A DNA stretch of 32,059 nucleotides, from NCBI GenBank assembly GCA_008017065.1, contig SSGT01000053.1:1-32059 (forward strand). The letters run 5' to 3'. The DNA comes from Crocinitomicaceae bacterium. GTDB lineage: Bacteria > Bacteroidota > Bacteroidia > Flavobacteriales_D > Crocinitomicaceae. The notes beneath the pieces are model-generated. The model was not told where the DNA came from. It was given only the letters and a program-made list of their open reading frames with translations, and made no database searches. Position numbers and translations under genes: made by a program. Positions 1 through 8,181 of this stretch are shown here, in pieces. Every line of letters starts with the position of its first letter. Within the stretch, counting starts at the first letter, position 1.

Positions 1-557
1 CTTCCGTAATTATTCGAACAATTTGAAATTTTGATCGGAAAACCATACGTGTGATAAAAAGCATTCACAAAATGATCCGACGATGCCTTGGAAGCCGAAT
101 ATGGACTCCGTGGATCGTAAGGAGTTTCCTCCGTAAATAATCCTTCTGCCCCCAAACTACCGTAGACTTCGTCGGTAGAAACGTGGTGAAACACATGTTC
201 TCCTTCCTTCCAAAACGATTTCGCAACACTCAACAAATTGAGCGTACCAACCACGTTGGTCATTGCAAACTCGAGCGGACCTTCGATCGAACGATCGACA
301 TGCGATTCAGCAGCGAGGTGAATAACGTGTGTAATTTGGTGCTTTTCAAAAGCATTCGTTACGTCTTCCAACGAACAAATATCTCCTTTAAAAAAGGTGT
401 AATTTGGAAGATTTTCAACATCTTTCAAGTTCGCCAAATTACCCGCATAGGTCAACTTATCAAAATTAACGATGTTGTATGTTGGATAGTTTGTTAAAAA
501 TCTGCGAACCACGTGCGAACCAATAAACCCCGCGCCACCTGTAATTAAAATATTCAT
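1..557 (-). CDS. rfbB: dTDP-glucose 4,6-dehydratase, 3' end missing
   Basis: Converts dTDP-glucose to dTDP-4-keto-6-deoxyglucose, an early step to dTDP-L-rhamnose and other surface sugars; cytoplasmic, NAD-dependent, extended SDR fold. Translating the minus strand from the ATG at 557 gives MNILITGGAGFIGSHVVRRF, with the GGAGFIG nucleotide-binding loop in the first 15 residues. Further in come HLAAESHVDRSI, the STDEVYG block that carries the catalytic Thr-Asp-Glu, and SPYSASKASSDH, which holds the Tyr-x-x-x-Lys pair. All are diagnostic of RfbB/RmlB. About 185 residues are visible of the roughly 340-350 usual for the family, so the C-terminal sugar-binding half lies beyond the left edge. The gene follows ddl in the same direction after 85 bases in which I see no feature. 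Other rml genes may lie to the left. Confidence 0.95.
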   Translation of the reverse strand, partial: MNILITGGAGFIGSHVVRRFLTNYPTYNIVNFDKLTYAGNLANLKDVENLPNYTFFKGDICSLEDVTNAFEKHQITHVIHLAAESHVDRSIEGPLEFAMTNVVGTLNLLSVAKSFWKEGEHVFHHVSTDEVYGSLGAEGLFTEETPYDPRSPYSASKASSDHFVNAFYHTYGFPIKISNCSNNYG

Positions 558-642
558 TTGAATCGACTTGAAATTTGAAATGTAAATGTAAGCAAAATCC
601 GATTGAAGAGCGAAACTTGCGGGTAAGAGAATTGGGTTGAAC

Positions 643-1608
643 TTACTTCAGTTCAAATTCGAGGATCTCTTTCCAAAATTGGCGAATTGTATTTCCTTCG
701 CACGCGATCATTTGCGGAACTAAACTTGCTGGCGAAAATCCCGGGGTTGTGTTTACTTCAATTACATGAGGTACGTCATTCACCACCATAAAATCAATAC
801 GCGCAATGGATTTTAAACGCAAGAGTTGGTATATTTTTTTAGAAATTTCTTGAACATGATTGGTGATTGCTGCCGAAACGCGTGCCGGTGTGATTTCTTG
901 CGATGCCCCCAAATATTTTGCTTCGTAATCGAAAAAATCATTGTCTGTTGCAATTTCAGTCAATGGCAATGCATGAATGCCTGCTTTTGTTCGATACACG
1001 CCACAGGTCACTTCCGTACCATTTAAAAATGATTCGATCACTACGGTTTCTCCCTCTGCAAATGCTTTTTCCAAGGCAGGTTGCAACTCTTCCGCAGTTT
1101 TAACTTTTGAAATGCCGTAACTCGATCCAGAATCGGACGGTTTCACGAAACACGGAAGACCCAACGTTTCGAGGATGAACTCGTTTTCATACGCATCAAT
1201 CGAAGTGAGTAGCAGCGATTTCGCCACCGGGATGTCGAATCCTCGTAAAAATTGATTGCAATACCATTTATCGAACGAAAGTTCAGATGCAAGTGCTCCC
1301 GAATTGATGCATGGAATGTTTTTCATTTCAAAAAACGCCTGTAATTTTCCGTTCTCGCCCGGATTACCATGAATGTAAATCAACGCCGCATCGACCTGAA
1401 TCGCATTTCCGTTGTGTGAAAAACACATTTCCCACGGATTGAACTCCAACCGTTCTCCTTGGTAAATTGCTGTCCATTGTTCACGAGTCACTTCCACCAA
1501 GAAGGGATCGTATCCTTCCGGGAAATTGGTTAAAATAGTGGAGGCGCTTTTGATGGAAATATCAAATTCTGACGAGTATCCACCGCAAAAAATGGCAATG
1601 CGTTTCAT
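643..1608 (-). CDS. ddl: D-alanine--D-alanine ligase
   Basis: ATP-grasp ligase that joins two D-alanines for the peptidoglycan pentapeptide; cytoplasmic. The 321-residue length is normal. Visible marks are the N-terminal MKRIAIFCGG strand-loop, HGNPGENGKLQ (family HGxxGExGxxQ), the ATP-binding CFVKPSDSGSSYGI segment, and the C-terminal RIDFMV...EVNTTPGFSPASLVPQM block with the Mg-binding Glu/Asn and substrate loop. Asn replaces the more common Asp in the GEDG motif; this may be a lineage variant. It lies back to back with the PASTA gene across 341 bases. From memory, ddl and a PASTA gene are commonly neighbours in Bacteroidota, which suits a shared cell-wall role. The ATG at 1608 directly opens the conserved first strand, so the start is firm. 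Confidence 0.96.
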   Translation of the reverse strand: MKRIAIFCGGYSSEFDISIKSASTILTNFPEGYDPFLVEVTREQWTAIYQGERLEFNPWEMCFSHNGNAIQVDAALIYIHGNPGENGKLQAFFEMKNIPCINSGALASELSFDKWYCNQFLRGFDIPVAKSLLLTSIDAYENEFILETLGLPCFVKPSDSGSSYGISKVKTAEELQPALEKAFAEGETVVIESFLNGTEVTCGVYRTKAGIHALPLTEIATDNDFFDYEAKYLGASQEITPARVSAAITNHVQEISKKIYQLLRLKSIARIDFMVVNDVPHVIEVNTTPGFSPASLVPQMIACEGNTIRQFWKEILEFELK

Positions 1609-1949
1609 GGTATTGTGTATTGAAAATTAAAGCGTGTAAAATTCGGTTTTTAGGACGAATCACGCGCTTGTACGTTACGAAATTACGGCTGAAAAAGTGG
1701 TTTCATGGAATGATTTGACAAAAGTTTTCAGCACACCGACTTGGATAAAATCGTTTTTTGAAAGTCAGAAAACCACACGTGATTATAAGTTGCTGAATTT
1801 CAAATAAAAACAACTAATATTAGAATCTCGAATCCGCAAATAAAAAAATCGATGAACATTAAAAAAACCGTGTGCTTGGAATATTCTTGCGATATGAAAT
1901 TATCTCATCGCTATTTCCTATATTTGCTCCTCATATTTGAAAAACATTC
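1609..1949. other. Divergent intergenic region between ddl and the PASTA gene
   Basis: An AT-rich stretch with no convincing reading frame or RNA gene on either strand. It must carry the start signals for ddl (leftward) and the PASTA gene (rightward). Only the right-hand signal, a TATATTTG at 1919-1926, is recognisable. Several A-runs lie between 1800 and 1870, but I see no hairpin strong enough to call. Confidence 0.6.
1919..1926 (+). promoter_or_regulatory. Putative -7 promoter element of the PASTA gene
   Basis: TATATTTG fits the Bacteroidota -7 consensus TAnnTTTG exactly and ends 23 bases before the ATG at 1950, giving a short leader. No TTG -33 box sits at the usual 19-23 base spacing (the nearest, 1887-1889, is 29 bases away), so this is a half-supported promoter. 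Confidence 0.35.
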
Positions 1950-2747
1950 ATGGAATTTTTAACAAAACTGAAAAATTTTATTCTGACCAAGCATTTCGTA
2001 AAGCATGTCGGATTGATTATTTTAACTTACATCATTGTTGTTGGTGGAATGGTTTTGATTTTGGATAGCATGACCAATCACGGTCAGAAAATCAAAGTTC
2101 CCGCACTGTTTGGAAAAAATGTAAAAAACATTGCAGCATTGATGGAGGAAAATGACCTGCAATTTGAGATTTTAGATTCGATTTACGATCCGTCCAAACC
2201 CGAAGGTACAATTTTGAGTCAAGACCCACGGCCAACAGATTCTACAAATGTGTTTGTGAAAGAAGGTCGAATCATTCGGTTGCGCGTATCCAAAAAAACA
2301 CGTTTGGTGGAGATGCCAAGTTTGATTGATAAATCCCAACGATTTGCAGAAAGTGTTCTGAAAAACAGAGGATTAAAATACTCCATCACCTATGAAACCA
2401 CCACCGAAGCAGATGGAGCTGTCTTGAATCAAAAATACAAAGGACGAACAATCAAAGAAGGTACACGTATCCCAATCGGGTCAACGATCTACCTCGTTGT
2501 AGGAAAAAATCAAGGCGGTGAACCGGTTCAAATTCCAGATTTAAATTGCTTGACAATAAGTGAAGTAAAAGAACGTTTATCTTCCATGTCTTCAATTACA
2601 CTTTTCGAGTCGTATATCAACTGCCAAAATGCAGCCGATAGCGCTTCAGCGAAGGTAACTTCTCAAACTCCAGAGTTCATCGAAGGAGTGTTGAGTCCAG
2701 CAGGATCCACAGTTACCATCTTACTCGAAAAAGACGCTTGTCCGTAA
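1950..2747 (+). CDS. Membrane-anchored protein with three PASTA domains
   Basis: PASTA domains bind peptidoglycan or related ligands and are best known as the sensor part of Ser/Thr kinases and of some penicillin-binding proteins. Here there is no kinase or transpeptidase. The 265-residue chain has a short basic cytoplasmic N-terminus, one transmembrane helix at about residues 20-40, and then three PASTA repeats at about 46-115, 117-188 and 191-262. Each repeat starts with a V/I/M-P-x-L/D type strand (KVPALFGKN, EMPSLIDKS, QIPDLNCLT) and ends with the G-S/x-T/I-I-x-L strand. The helix places the repeats in the periplasm. It faces ddl and is followed after 28 bases by the T9SS-protein gene, possibly in one transcript. 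Stand-alone PASTA proteins beside ddl are a familiar Bacteroidota arrangement; their exact function is not established to my knowledge. Confidence 0.9.
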   Translation: MEFLTKLKNFILTKHFVKHVGLIILTYIIVVGGMVLILDSMTNHGQKIKVPALFGKNVKNIAALMEENDLQFEILDSIYDPSKPEGTILSQDPRPTDSTNVFVKEGRIIRLRVSKKTRLVEMPSLIDKSQRFAESVLKNRGLKYSITYETTTEADGAVLNQKYKGRTIKEGTRIPIGSTIYLVVGKNQGGEPVQIPDLNCLTISEVKERLSSMSSITLFESYINCQNAADSASAKVTSQTPEFIEGVLSPAGSTVTILLEKDACP

Positions 2748-2775
2748 ACGAAAGACAACGATAAAGTCTGAATGT

Positions 2776-5007
2776 ATGAAATTATTTTGCGCTTTCTGTA
2801 TAGTGTTGCTCTCAAGTATCAACTTGTTTGCCCAAGAATATCTCGGACCGTTGGGAGTAAATCCGGATATCCTCAAGCCCATTCAATTAAAAAGTGGAGC
2901 GAATACGTTTGATTCAACGTTTATTTACACGTCCGACACCTTGGTCGTGAGTCTCACGAGTTCGTTGTTTGACGAGTTTACCAACGACCATTTTCAAAAA
3001 TACGTCGCTGATTTTTCAGACCCTAGTGTGACTTTTGATACGCGTTACAAACTCCTGCACAAAACAACGAATTTACCGCTTGCATTGAATGTACGTTACT
3101 CCAACATTCCAACATTTCGAATTACGCGCAACATCGCCGCAGGAACGGTTGTAAGCACCGCTCTTCCCGCAGACACAGTTCAAGTGACCAACTTTGCCGT
3201 TTATCCACCCGAATACATTGTAACCACTGTATATCCTGCCTACGACATCATCGATACCGTTGACTTCCCCAATGATTCGGATACGTTGTGGCAACTTTCA
3301 CCGTTCTTTTTTCAAGATTCAGCGACCCAGTTTTTTGCCAATCTGAATGATCCAAACGCGTATTGGTTGGATCGACAAGCGTACCATAATTACCGCTTTG
3401 CCGACAAACCTTGGACGCTAGGTTTAGTTACTTTTGATGGCTTGGATGAAAATGGATATCCCTACAATTTTGGAAGTTCGGCAACTGGCTTAGCGGATAT
3501 GTTGCATTCGAAACCAATCAACATGAGTAGTTTGAATGCTGGAAACGAAGTGTACTTGAGTTTTTTGTACCAAACCGAAGGACTTGGCGACCCAACAGAA
3601 GAAACGGATTCGTTGGTTTTGGAGTTTTTTGCTCCAGAAGTCAATCAGTGGTTTCGCGCATGGTCCGCAACGGGAGCACCAGTTTCAGACTTTAAAAAAG
3701 TGCATTTAAAAATTCAAGACACCAAGTATTTCAAAAAAGGATTTCAGTTTCGTTTCAAAAACTACGGTGGACTTTCAGGAAGTTTGGATCATTTCCATAT
3801 TGACTACGTTAATTTAAGAGCATCCTCGGGTGCACAAGACACTTTATTTAAAGATTTCGCTTTTGTGTATCCGCTCGGTTCTTTTCTAAAGGACTACACT
3901 GCTGTGCCGTGGGAACACTACAAAAATAATTTTGAAAATAAAATGTCGGATTCAGTGCGCATTTTTCTCCGCAACGGAAGTAACATTACAGAAAACAGTC
4001 AGGATGGATCAGCTTGGATTACTTACAACAATGCCGCGGAAGGAAATTTTGTACTTACCGACGTGAAATTGACCAACGACCCCGTCCAAACCAACTACGC
4101 ACCACGCACCTTCTTTGAAAGTTTCCATGATTTTTCAGGAGGATATCATTTTGACGAGACGAAAGCCGGCGATCAACAAACGTTTGATTTGCACGCAACA
4201 GCTACTGCTCCATTCTCACAAATTACATTGAACGATACTGCCACAGGCAAACAAGTGTTTAGCAACTACTACGCGTACGACGATGGCAGTGCCGAACAAG
4301 TTTACGGAACGACAGGGGTACAATCGATGCTTGCTTACCAATTCACACCCTATGAGGCTGATTCGCTCATTGGTGTGATGATGCACTTTGTACCGAGCGT
4401 CAAAGATGTTTCCAACAATTTATTTTTACTTACCGTTTGGGACGACAACAACGGCCAACCAGGAAGTATTCTCTACCAAGATAATTTTTTCTTTCCGCGT
4501 CAACCCGTCTACGAAAGTGCACAAAACAAATTCACGTACTATTTCTTGAAAGACACCATGAAATTGGCAATCGACGGAACATTCTACGTTGGTTGGAGAC
4601 AATTAGAAGCCGATAAGTTATGTATTGGATTTGACCGAAATACAATCAACAGCGACAAAATTTTCTTCAGCAACGACAACGGTACAACGTGGCCAAATAC
4701 GTCCTTTTCGGGATCCCTGATGATTCGACCAATTTTCTCAACCGCATTGGATGCATCACTCGGATTGCCAGAAGTTGCACACGAAGAAATTTTGTTTGAA
4801 ATCTATCCGAATCCAGCCAACGAGTTGCTCAATTTACGTGTAAACGACGATCAGTTTGCAGGTGCACTTATTTTCGACCTTCAAGGGAAATTAGTCCGCA
4901 CGATTGAAAGAGACGAACGCCAAATTCAACTAGCGGATTTTGTTTCAGGTGTTTACTTCGTTCGGGATTTGAATTCAGGTGTCACACGTAAAATGATTAA
5001 AAACTAA
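2776..5007 (+). CDS. Secreted protein with T9SS type A sorting domain
   Basis: A 743-residue exported protein. MKLFCAFCIVLLSSINLFAQ is a Sec signal peptide. The last about 75 residues (from LFEIYPNPANELLNL to SGVYFVRDLNSGVTRKMIKN) form a type A T9SS C-terminal sorting domain, with the typical YPNPAN start, the GKLV turn and the final KMIKN strand. T9SS moves such proteins across the outer membrane and cuts off this domain, leaving them on the surface or released. The middle is beta-rich; residues of about 245-350 (LSFLYQTEG...LDHFHIDYVNL) resemble a MAM/concanavalin-like sandwich, a resemblance judged by eye. No catalytic motif is visible, so adhesion or an extracellular structural role is a guess. 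It is followed by ribF after 9 bases, an odd operon partner. Confidence 0.88.
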   Translation: MKLFCAFCIVLLSSINLFAQEYLGPLGVNPDILKPIQLKSGANTFDSTFIYTSDTLVVSLTSSLFDEFTNDHFQKYVADFSDPSVTFDTRYKLLHKTTNLPLALNVRYSNIPTFRITRNIAAGTVVSTALPADTVQVTNFAVYPPEYIVTTVYPAYDIIDTVDFPNDSDTLWQLSPFFFQDSATQFFANLNDPNAYWLDRQAYHNYRFADKPWTLGLVTFDGLDENGYPYNFGSSATGLADMLHSKPINMSSLNAGNEVYLSFLYQTEGLGDPTEETDSLVLEFFAPEVNQWFRAWSATGAPVSDFKKVHLKIQDTKYFKKGFQFRFKNYGGLSGSLDHFHIDYVNLRASSGAQDTLFKDFAFVYPLGSFLKDYTAVPWEHYKNNFENKMSDSVRIFLRNGSNITENSQDGSAWITYNNAAEGNFVLTDVKLTNDPVQTNYAPRTFFESFHDFSGGYHFDETKAGDQQTFDLHATATAPFSQITLNDTATGKQVFSNYYAYDDGSAEQVYGTTGVQSMLAYQFTPYEADSLIGVMMHFVPSVKDVSNNLFLLTVWDDNNGQPGSILYQDNFFFPRQPVYESAQNKFTYYFLKDTMKLAIDGTFYVGWRQLEADKLCIGFDRNTINSDKIFFSNDNGTTWPNTSFSGSLMIRPIFSTALDASLGLPEVAHEEILFEIYPNPANELLNLRVNDDQFAGALIFDLQGKLVRTIERDERQIQLADFVSGVYFVRDLNSGVTRKMIKN

Positions 5008-5016
5008 TCTCCATTC

Positions 5017-5964
5017 GTGAAAGTTTATACAGATTTTGAAAAAGTTGGCGTGATACCAAACGCCGTTTTAACAATCGGAACGTTTGACGGAGTGCATGTC
5101 GGACATCAAAAAATCATTCAACAACTCAATGAGGAAGCTGCCAAAATCGGTGGCGAATCGGTTCTTTTTACTTTTTTTCCGCACCCACGGATGGTAATTT
5201 CGCCAGATTCTCATGGATTAAAATTGATTCAAACACAAGCCGAGAAAATCGAGAATTTAGAGCGTTTGGGATTGGATAACCTCATCGTATTTCCATTTAC
5301 GAAAGCATTTTCAGCCGTCACCGCCACCGAATTTGTAGAAGAATATTTAGTCAAAAAACTCAAGGTACACACCATTGTTGTGGGCTACGACCATCAATTC
5401 GGGAAAAACAGAGAAGGTTCACTCGCCCACTTGCAAGCACTTTCAACCCGGTTGCCGTTCAAGGTACTCGAAATTCCGGCACACGAAATCGACGAAGTGA
5501 ATGTTAGTTCTACCAAGATTCGACATGCAATTGAATTGGGCGACATTGAAACAGCAAATCTGTACTTAAACGAACCGTTTCAACTTTCTGGAAATGTGGT
5601 CACGGGACAACAAATGGGGCGTACAATCGGTTTTCCTACTGCAAATATAGCGGTCGATGATCCACTCAAAATTATTCCCGCCATTGGTGTTTACGCGGTT
5701 CGAATAACCGTCGAAAATGGATCAACCTACGACGGGATGATGAACATCGGAATTCGTCCAACCGTCAGCGACGAGCAGATCGTCAAACTCGAAGCATTTC
5801 TGTTTGATTTCAGTGGTGATTTGTACAATCAAAAAATTACCGTACATTTATTCAAACGCATTCGAGGCGAACATCAGTTTCAATCCATCGAAATATTACG
5901 CAATCAACTCCAAAACGATGAACACACGGTTAGGCATTATTTTAGTACTCATCCTCCAGTTTAG
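5017..5964 (+). CDS. ribF: Bifunctional riboflavin kinase / FAD synthetase
   Basis: Makes FMN from riboflavin and then FAD from FMN; cytoplasmic. The N-terminal FAD synthetase half shows TIGTFDGVHVGHQKII, the nucleotidyltransferase HxGH-type motif, followed by FTFFPHPR and the VVGYDHQFGKNREG block. The C-terminal riboflavin kinase half shows GRTIGFPTANI, with the Mg/ATP-binding PTAN, and MNIGIRPTV. The length of 315 residues is standard. The start is a GTG at 5017; no in-frame ATG stands before the conserved first strand, and the upstream stop is only 9 bases away, so GTG is the sensible choice. The 3' end overlaps the LRR gene by 47 bases in another frame. Riboflavin synthase lies about 16 kb further on, on the other strand. 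Confidence 0.96.
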   Translation: MKVYTDFEKVGVIPNAVLTIGTFDGVHVGHQKIIQQLNEEAAKIGGESVLFTFFPHPRMVISPDSHGLKLIQTQAEKIENLERLGLDNLIVFPFTKAFSAVTATEFVEEYLVKKLKVHTIVVGYDHQFGKNREGSLAHLQALSTRLPFKVLEIPAHEIDEVNVSSTKIRHAIELGDIETANLYLNEPFQLSGNVVTGQQMGRTIGFPTANIAVDDPLKIIPAIGVYAVRITVENGSTYDGMMNIGIRPTVSDEQIVKLEAFLFDFSGDLYNQKITVHLFKRIRGEHQFQSIEILRNQLQNDEHTVRHYFSTHPPV

Positions 5965-6496
5965 CATTGCTCGATCTGCTGATAATTACCGTGTTTATTC
6001 ATGGGAAGATGCGTTGAAAAGTGATCCGATGGAAGTATTTGCGATCAGCTTTGAGAAATTGAAGTTGGACACAATCCCGCGGCAACTCACACAATTCAAA
6101 CGCCTCCGAAAATTGGATTTGAGTAAAAACAAACTGGCTTCATTGCCCGATTTCATGTATCAACTGGACTCATTGGAAGAGCTCAACCTCAGTAAAAACA
6201 AGTTTTTTAATTTTCCGGTACAATTGTGCAGTATGAAAAATTTGAAAAAGCTGGATTTATCCCGCAATCAGTTCGCCCAAATTCCAGACTGCATCCAATA
6301 CATGATTCAATTGAGTTATTTGGATCTATCAGACACGCCGGTTGGCTCCTTTCCCGAAGCTTTTGTGTCGATGCCGCAACTGAGAACCTTGGTCTTGAAT
6401 GGACTTTCTTATCCTTCCAGCTTTCAACTCCGTTGGAAAGAACGTTTACCCTGGATGCGCATCGAATTTGACGCACCCTGTCACTGCATGGAATAA
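5918..6496 (+). CDS. Small exported leucine-rich-repeat protein
   Basis: A 192-residue protein, starting at the ATG inside the end of ribF because MNTRLGIILVLILQFSIARS is a clear signal peptide; the frame is open further upstream but that part reads as ribF antiphase. After the signal come about five LRR units (residues about 55-160) of the LxxLDLSxNxLxxLPxxxxxL kind, for example LRKLDLSKNKLASLP, LEELNLSKNKFFNFP, LKKLDLSRNQFAQIP. The C-terminus ends CHCME with two cysteines that may cap the solenoid. LRR solenoids bind other proteins; the ligand cannot be told. No T9SS sorting domain or lipobox is visible, so a periplasmic location is likely. The overlap with ribF suggests translational coupling. 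It converges on the permease gene, 23 bases away. Confidence 0.85.
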   Translation: MNTRLGIILVLILQFSIARSADNYRVYSWEDALKSDPMEVFAISFEKLKLDTIPRQLTQFKRLRKLDLSKNKLASLPDFMYQLDSLEELNLSKNKFFNFPVQLCSMKNLKKLDLSRNQFAQIPDCIQYMIQLSYLDLSDTPVGSFPEAFVSMPQLRTLVLNGLSYPSSFQLRWKERLPWMRIEFDAPCHCME

Positions 6497-6506
6497 CTAC
6501 CATTTG

Positions 6507-6534
6507 ATCCGCAATTGCGTTAATTGAAGCGGAT
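6507..6534. terminator. Hairpin between convergent genes, possible terminator
   Basis: ATCCGCAATT pairs with AATT plus GCGGAT across a five-base loop, with a three-base bulge (GAA) on the 3' arm. It sits exactly where the LRR gene and the permease gene converge and runs into the last codons of the permease. No strong U-run follows on either strand, so intrinsic termination is uncertain. Confidence 0.3.
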
Positions 6535-8181
6535 TGCTTTGACGGGAGAAATGCGTGTGATCACGTATGATGGAATGATCAATGCCAGCATACAAACTAG
6601 AAGCGTAGCTGCATTGAGCACGAGAACTGCTACGATACTTAAATCAATCGGGACAGCATTTAGGTAATATACTTCCGGATTCAAGCGCATCACCTGACCG
6701 TATTTCTGAATCATGCAAAGTCCAATTCCAATTACATTGCCCCAAAACATACCACGTAAAACCAAAAAACCAGCTTGATATAGAAAAACTTTTCGGATGC
6801 TCCAATTGGTCGCTCCAATGGCTTTCATCATGCCGATAAAATTGGTTTTCACCAAAATCATTACCAACAAGGCTGATCCCATGTTGATCACACCGATCAC
6901 AATCATCAATACTAAAATGATGTAGACATTGATGTCTAAAAATCCCAACCAGACAAAAATATCGCTTTCACTATCCACGATACTCGTGACACGCAAATCT
7001 TCTCCTGACGGATCTTTAAACTGAATCTGTTTCTTAACAAATTTCACATCTTCTTGCAACGAATTCCAATCGCGCAAGGTGAATTCGAACGCACCGACGT
7101 AGTTGGAAAAACTTCCTTTTCCATCCAATTGCTCGAAGGTGATTTTTTTAGGTCCTGCTGAAACGGAGTAGCGGTAGCCCGATTCGTCCAAAAATTTCTT
7201 TTTTACTTTTCGATCTGCATCCACATCATACGGAAACAACGAAGTTTTATCACCGGAAACCTGCACGCGGATATAGGCCGTGTCGGGAATTACGGTGGGA
7301 TGATCCGATCCATCGATAAACATCCAATAATCTGAAACAACCAAGCGAACAACGGTATCGGTTGTCGGGAAAAAGGAAATTCCACGGTAATTTTCATATC
7401 CTCTTCCCCAATCGTATCGGTAATTTCCGTTGCCTCCAATCACATCCGCCTTGAGAATTAAATGTCCGTTCGACGCCAAGGTATCAGACACATGAATAGA
7501 GGCTTGGATTCCCCAATCGTTCAACTTTTGGATGTGTTGAATATCTGCAATTACAATTTCACGGTCAAAATCTTCCAAGCCCGTTTCAAAAATTCCAACA
7601 ATCGTAAACATCTTCTTGATGGGCTTATTTTTGACAAAAAAGGTACGCGCTTGATCGCCTACTTTATAATTGAGATCGTTGGCAATTTTTGCAGAAATCA
7701 GGATTTCATCAGTTACTTTCTTCCCATCAATTTTCGGAAGGCGACCCTCCACTAAGTTTTTTTTGAAGAAAGTCCAGTCGTAATTTTCATCCACACCCTT
7801 CACCATGATTCCTTGAATCTGCTGTTGCACATCGGTGTTTGCATCCGACTGCAACAACGCAGGTTTGTACGCAACCGGTTGAATGTGTCGCACCTGTGCA
7901 GAACGCTCCAACACGGGGTAAAAAAACTGATTTTTTAAAATGGGCTCACTTTCAAAAACAGAAGCTTCACCCGATTTTGTAACAACCGCGTGTGCGCCAA
8001 ATCCGATGACTTTGTCGCGCACTTCCTTCTGAAAACCAGTCACTACCGCAACGGTAATCAGATTTACTAACATTGCAAGACTGATACTAATTATAGAAAT
8101 GCGGACAATAGGTCGGGAAACTTTCTTACCTTCGACCTCATTTTTAAGGATTTTTCTTGCTATGAAATACTCGAATTTCAA
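6520..8181 (-). CDS. LolE/FtsX-type ABC transporter permease with an extra periplasmic module
   Basis: Permease of the lipoprotein-releasing (LolC/LolE) or MacB-like family, which pulls lipoproteins or other cargo from the inner membrane using a separate ATPase not found here. The N-terminus FEYFIARKILKNEVEGKKVS and helix 1 (about 25-50), then a periplasmic region, then three helices (about 410-440, 460-495, 510-540) and the closing IPSYVITRISPVKAIRF are typical. At 553 residues it is about 140 longer than the roughly 400-410 usual. The excess lies at about residues 224-360, between QKLNDW and YVGAFEF, which are adjacent in homologues I recall. The inserted part contains GGNGNYRYDWG, reminiscent of PKD/SprB-type Ig repeats. 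The start is a TTG at 8181; no ATG is available in frame close by, and the next residues match the family N-terminus. Its 5' end overlaps that of the NamZ-like gene. Confidence 0.9.
   Translation of the reverse strand: MKFEYFIARKILKNEVEGKKVSRPIVRISIISISLAMLVNLITVAVVTGFQKEVRDKVIGFGAHAVVTKSGEASVFESEPILKNQFFYPVLERSAQVRHIQPVAYKPALLQSDANTDVQQQIQGIMVKGVDENYDWTFFKKNLVEGRLPKIDGKKVTDEILISAKIANDLNYKVGDQARTFFVKNKPIKKMFTIVGIFETGLEDFDREIVIADIQHIQKLNDWGIQASIHVSDTLASNGHLILKADVIGGNGNYRYDWGRGYENYRGISFFPTTDTVVRLVVSDYWMFIDGSDHPTVIPDTAYIRVQVSGDKTSLFPYDVDADRKVKKKFLDESGYRYSVSAGPKKITFEQLDGKGSFSNYVGAFEFTLRDWNSLQEDVKFVKKQIQFKDPSGEDLRVTSIVDSESDIFVWLGFLDINVYIILVLMIVIGVINMGSALLVMILVKTNFIGMMKAIGATNWSIRKVFLYQAGFLVLRGMFWGNVIGIGLCMIQKYGQVMRLNPEVYYLNAVPIDLSIVAVLVLNAATLLVCMLALIIPSYVITRISPVKAIRFN

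Noticed and set aside
183-497. Plus-strand open frame of 104 codons opposite the rfbB gene.
   Set aside because: It is antisense to a clearly conserved dehydratase, has no family likeness, and its composition is that of a shadow frame.
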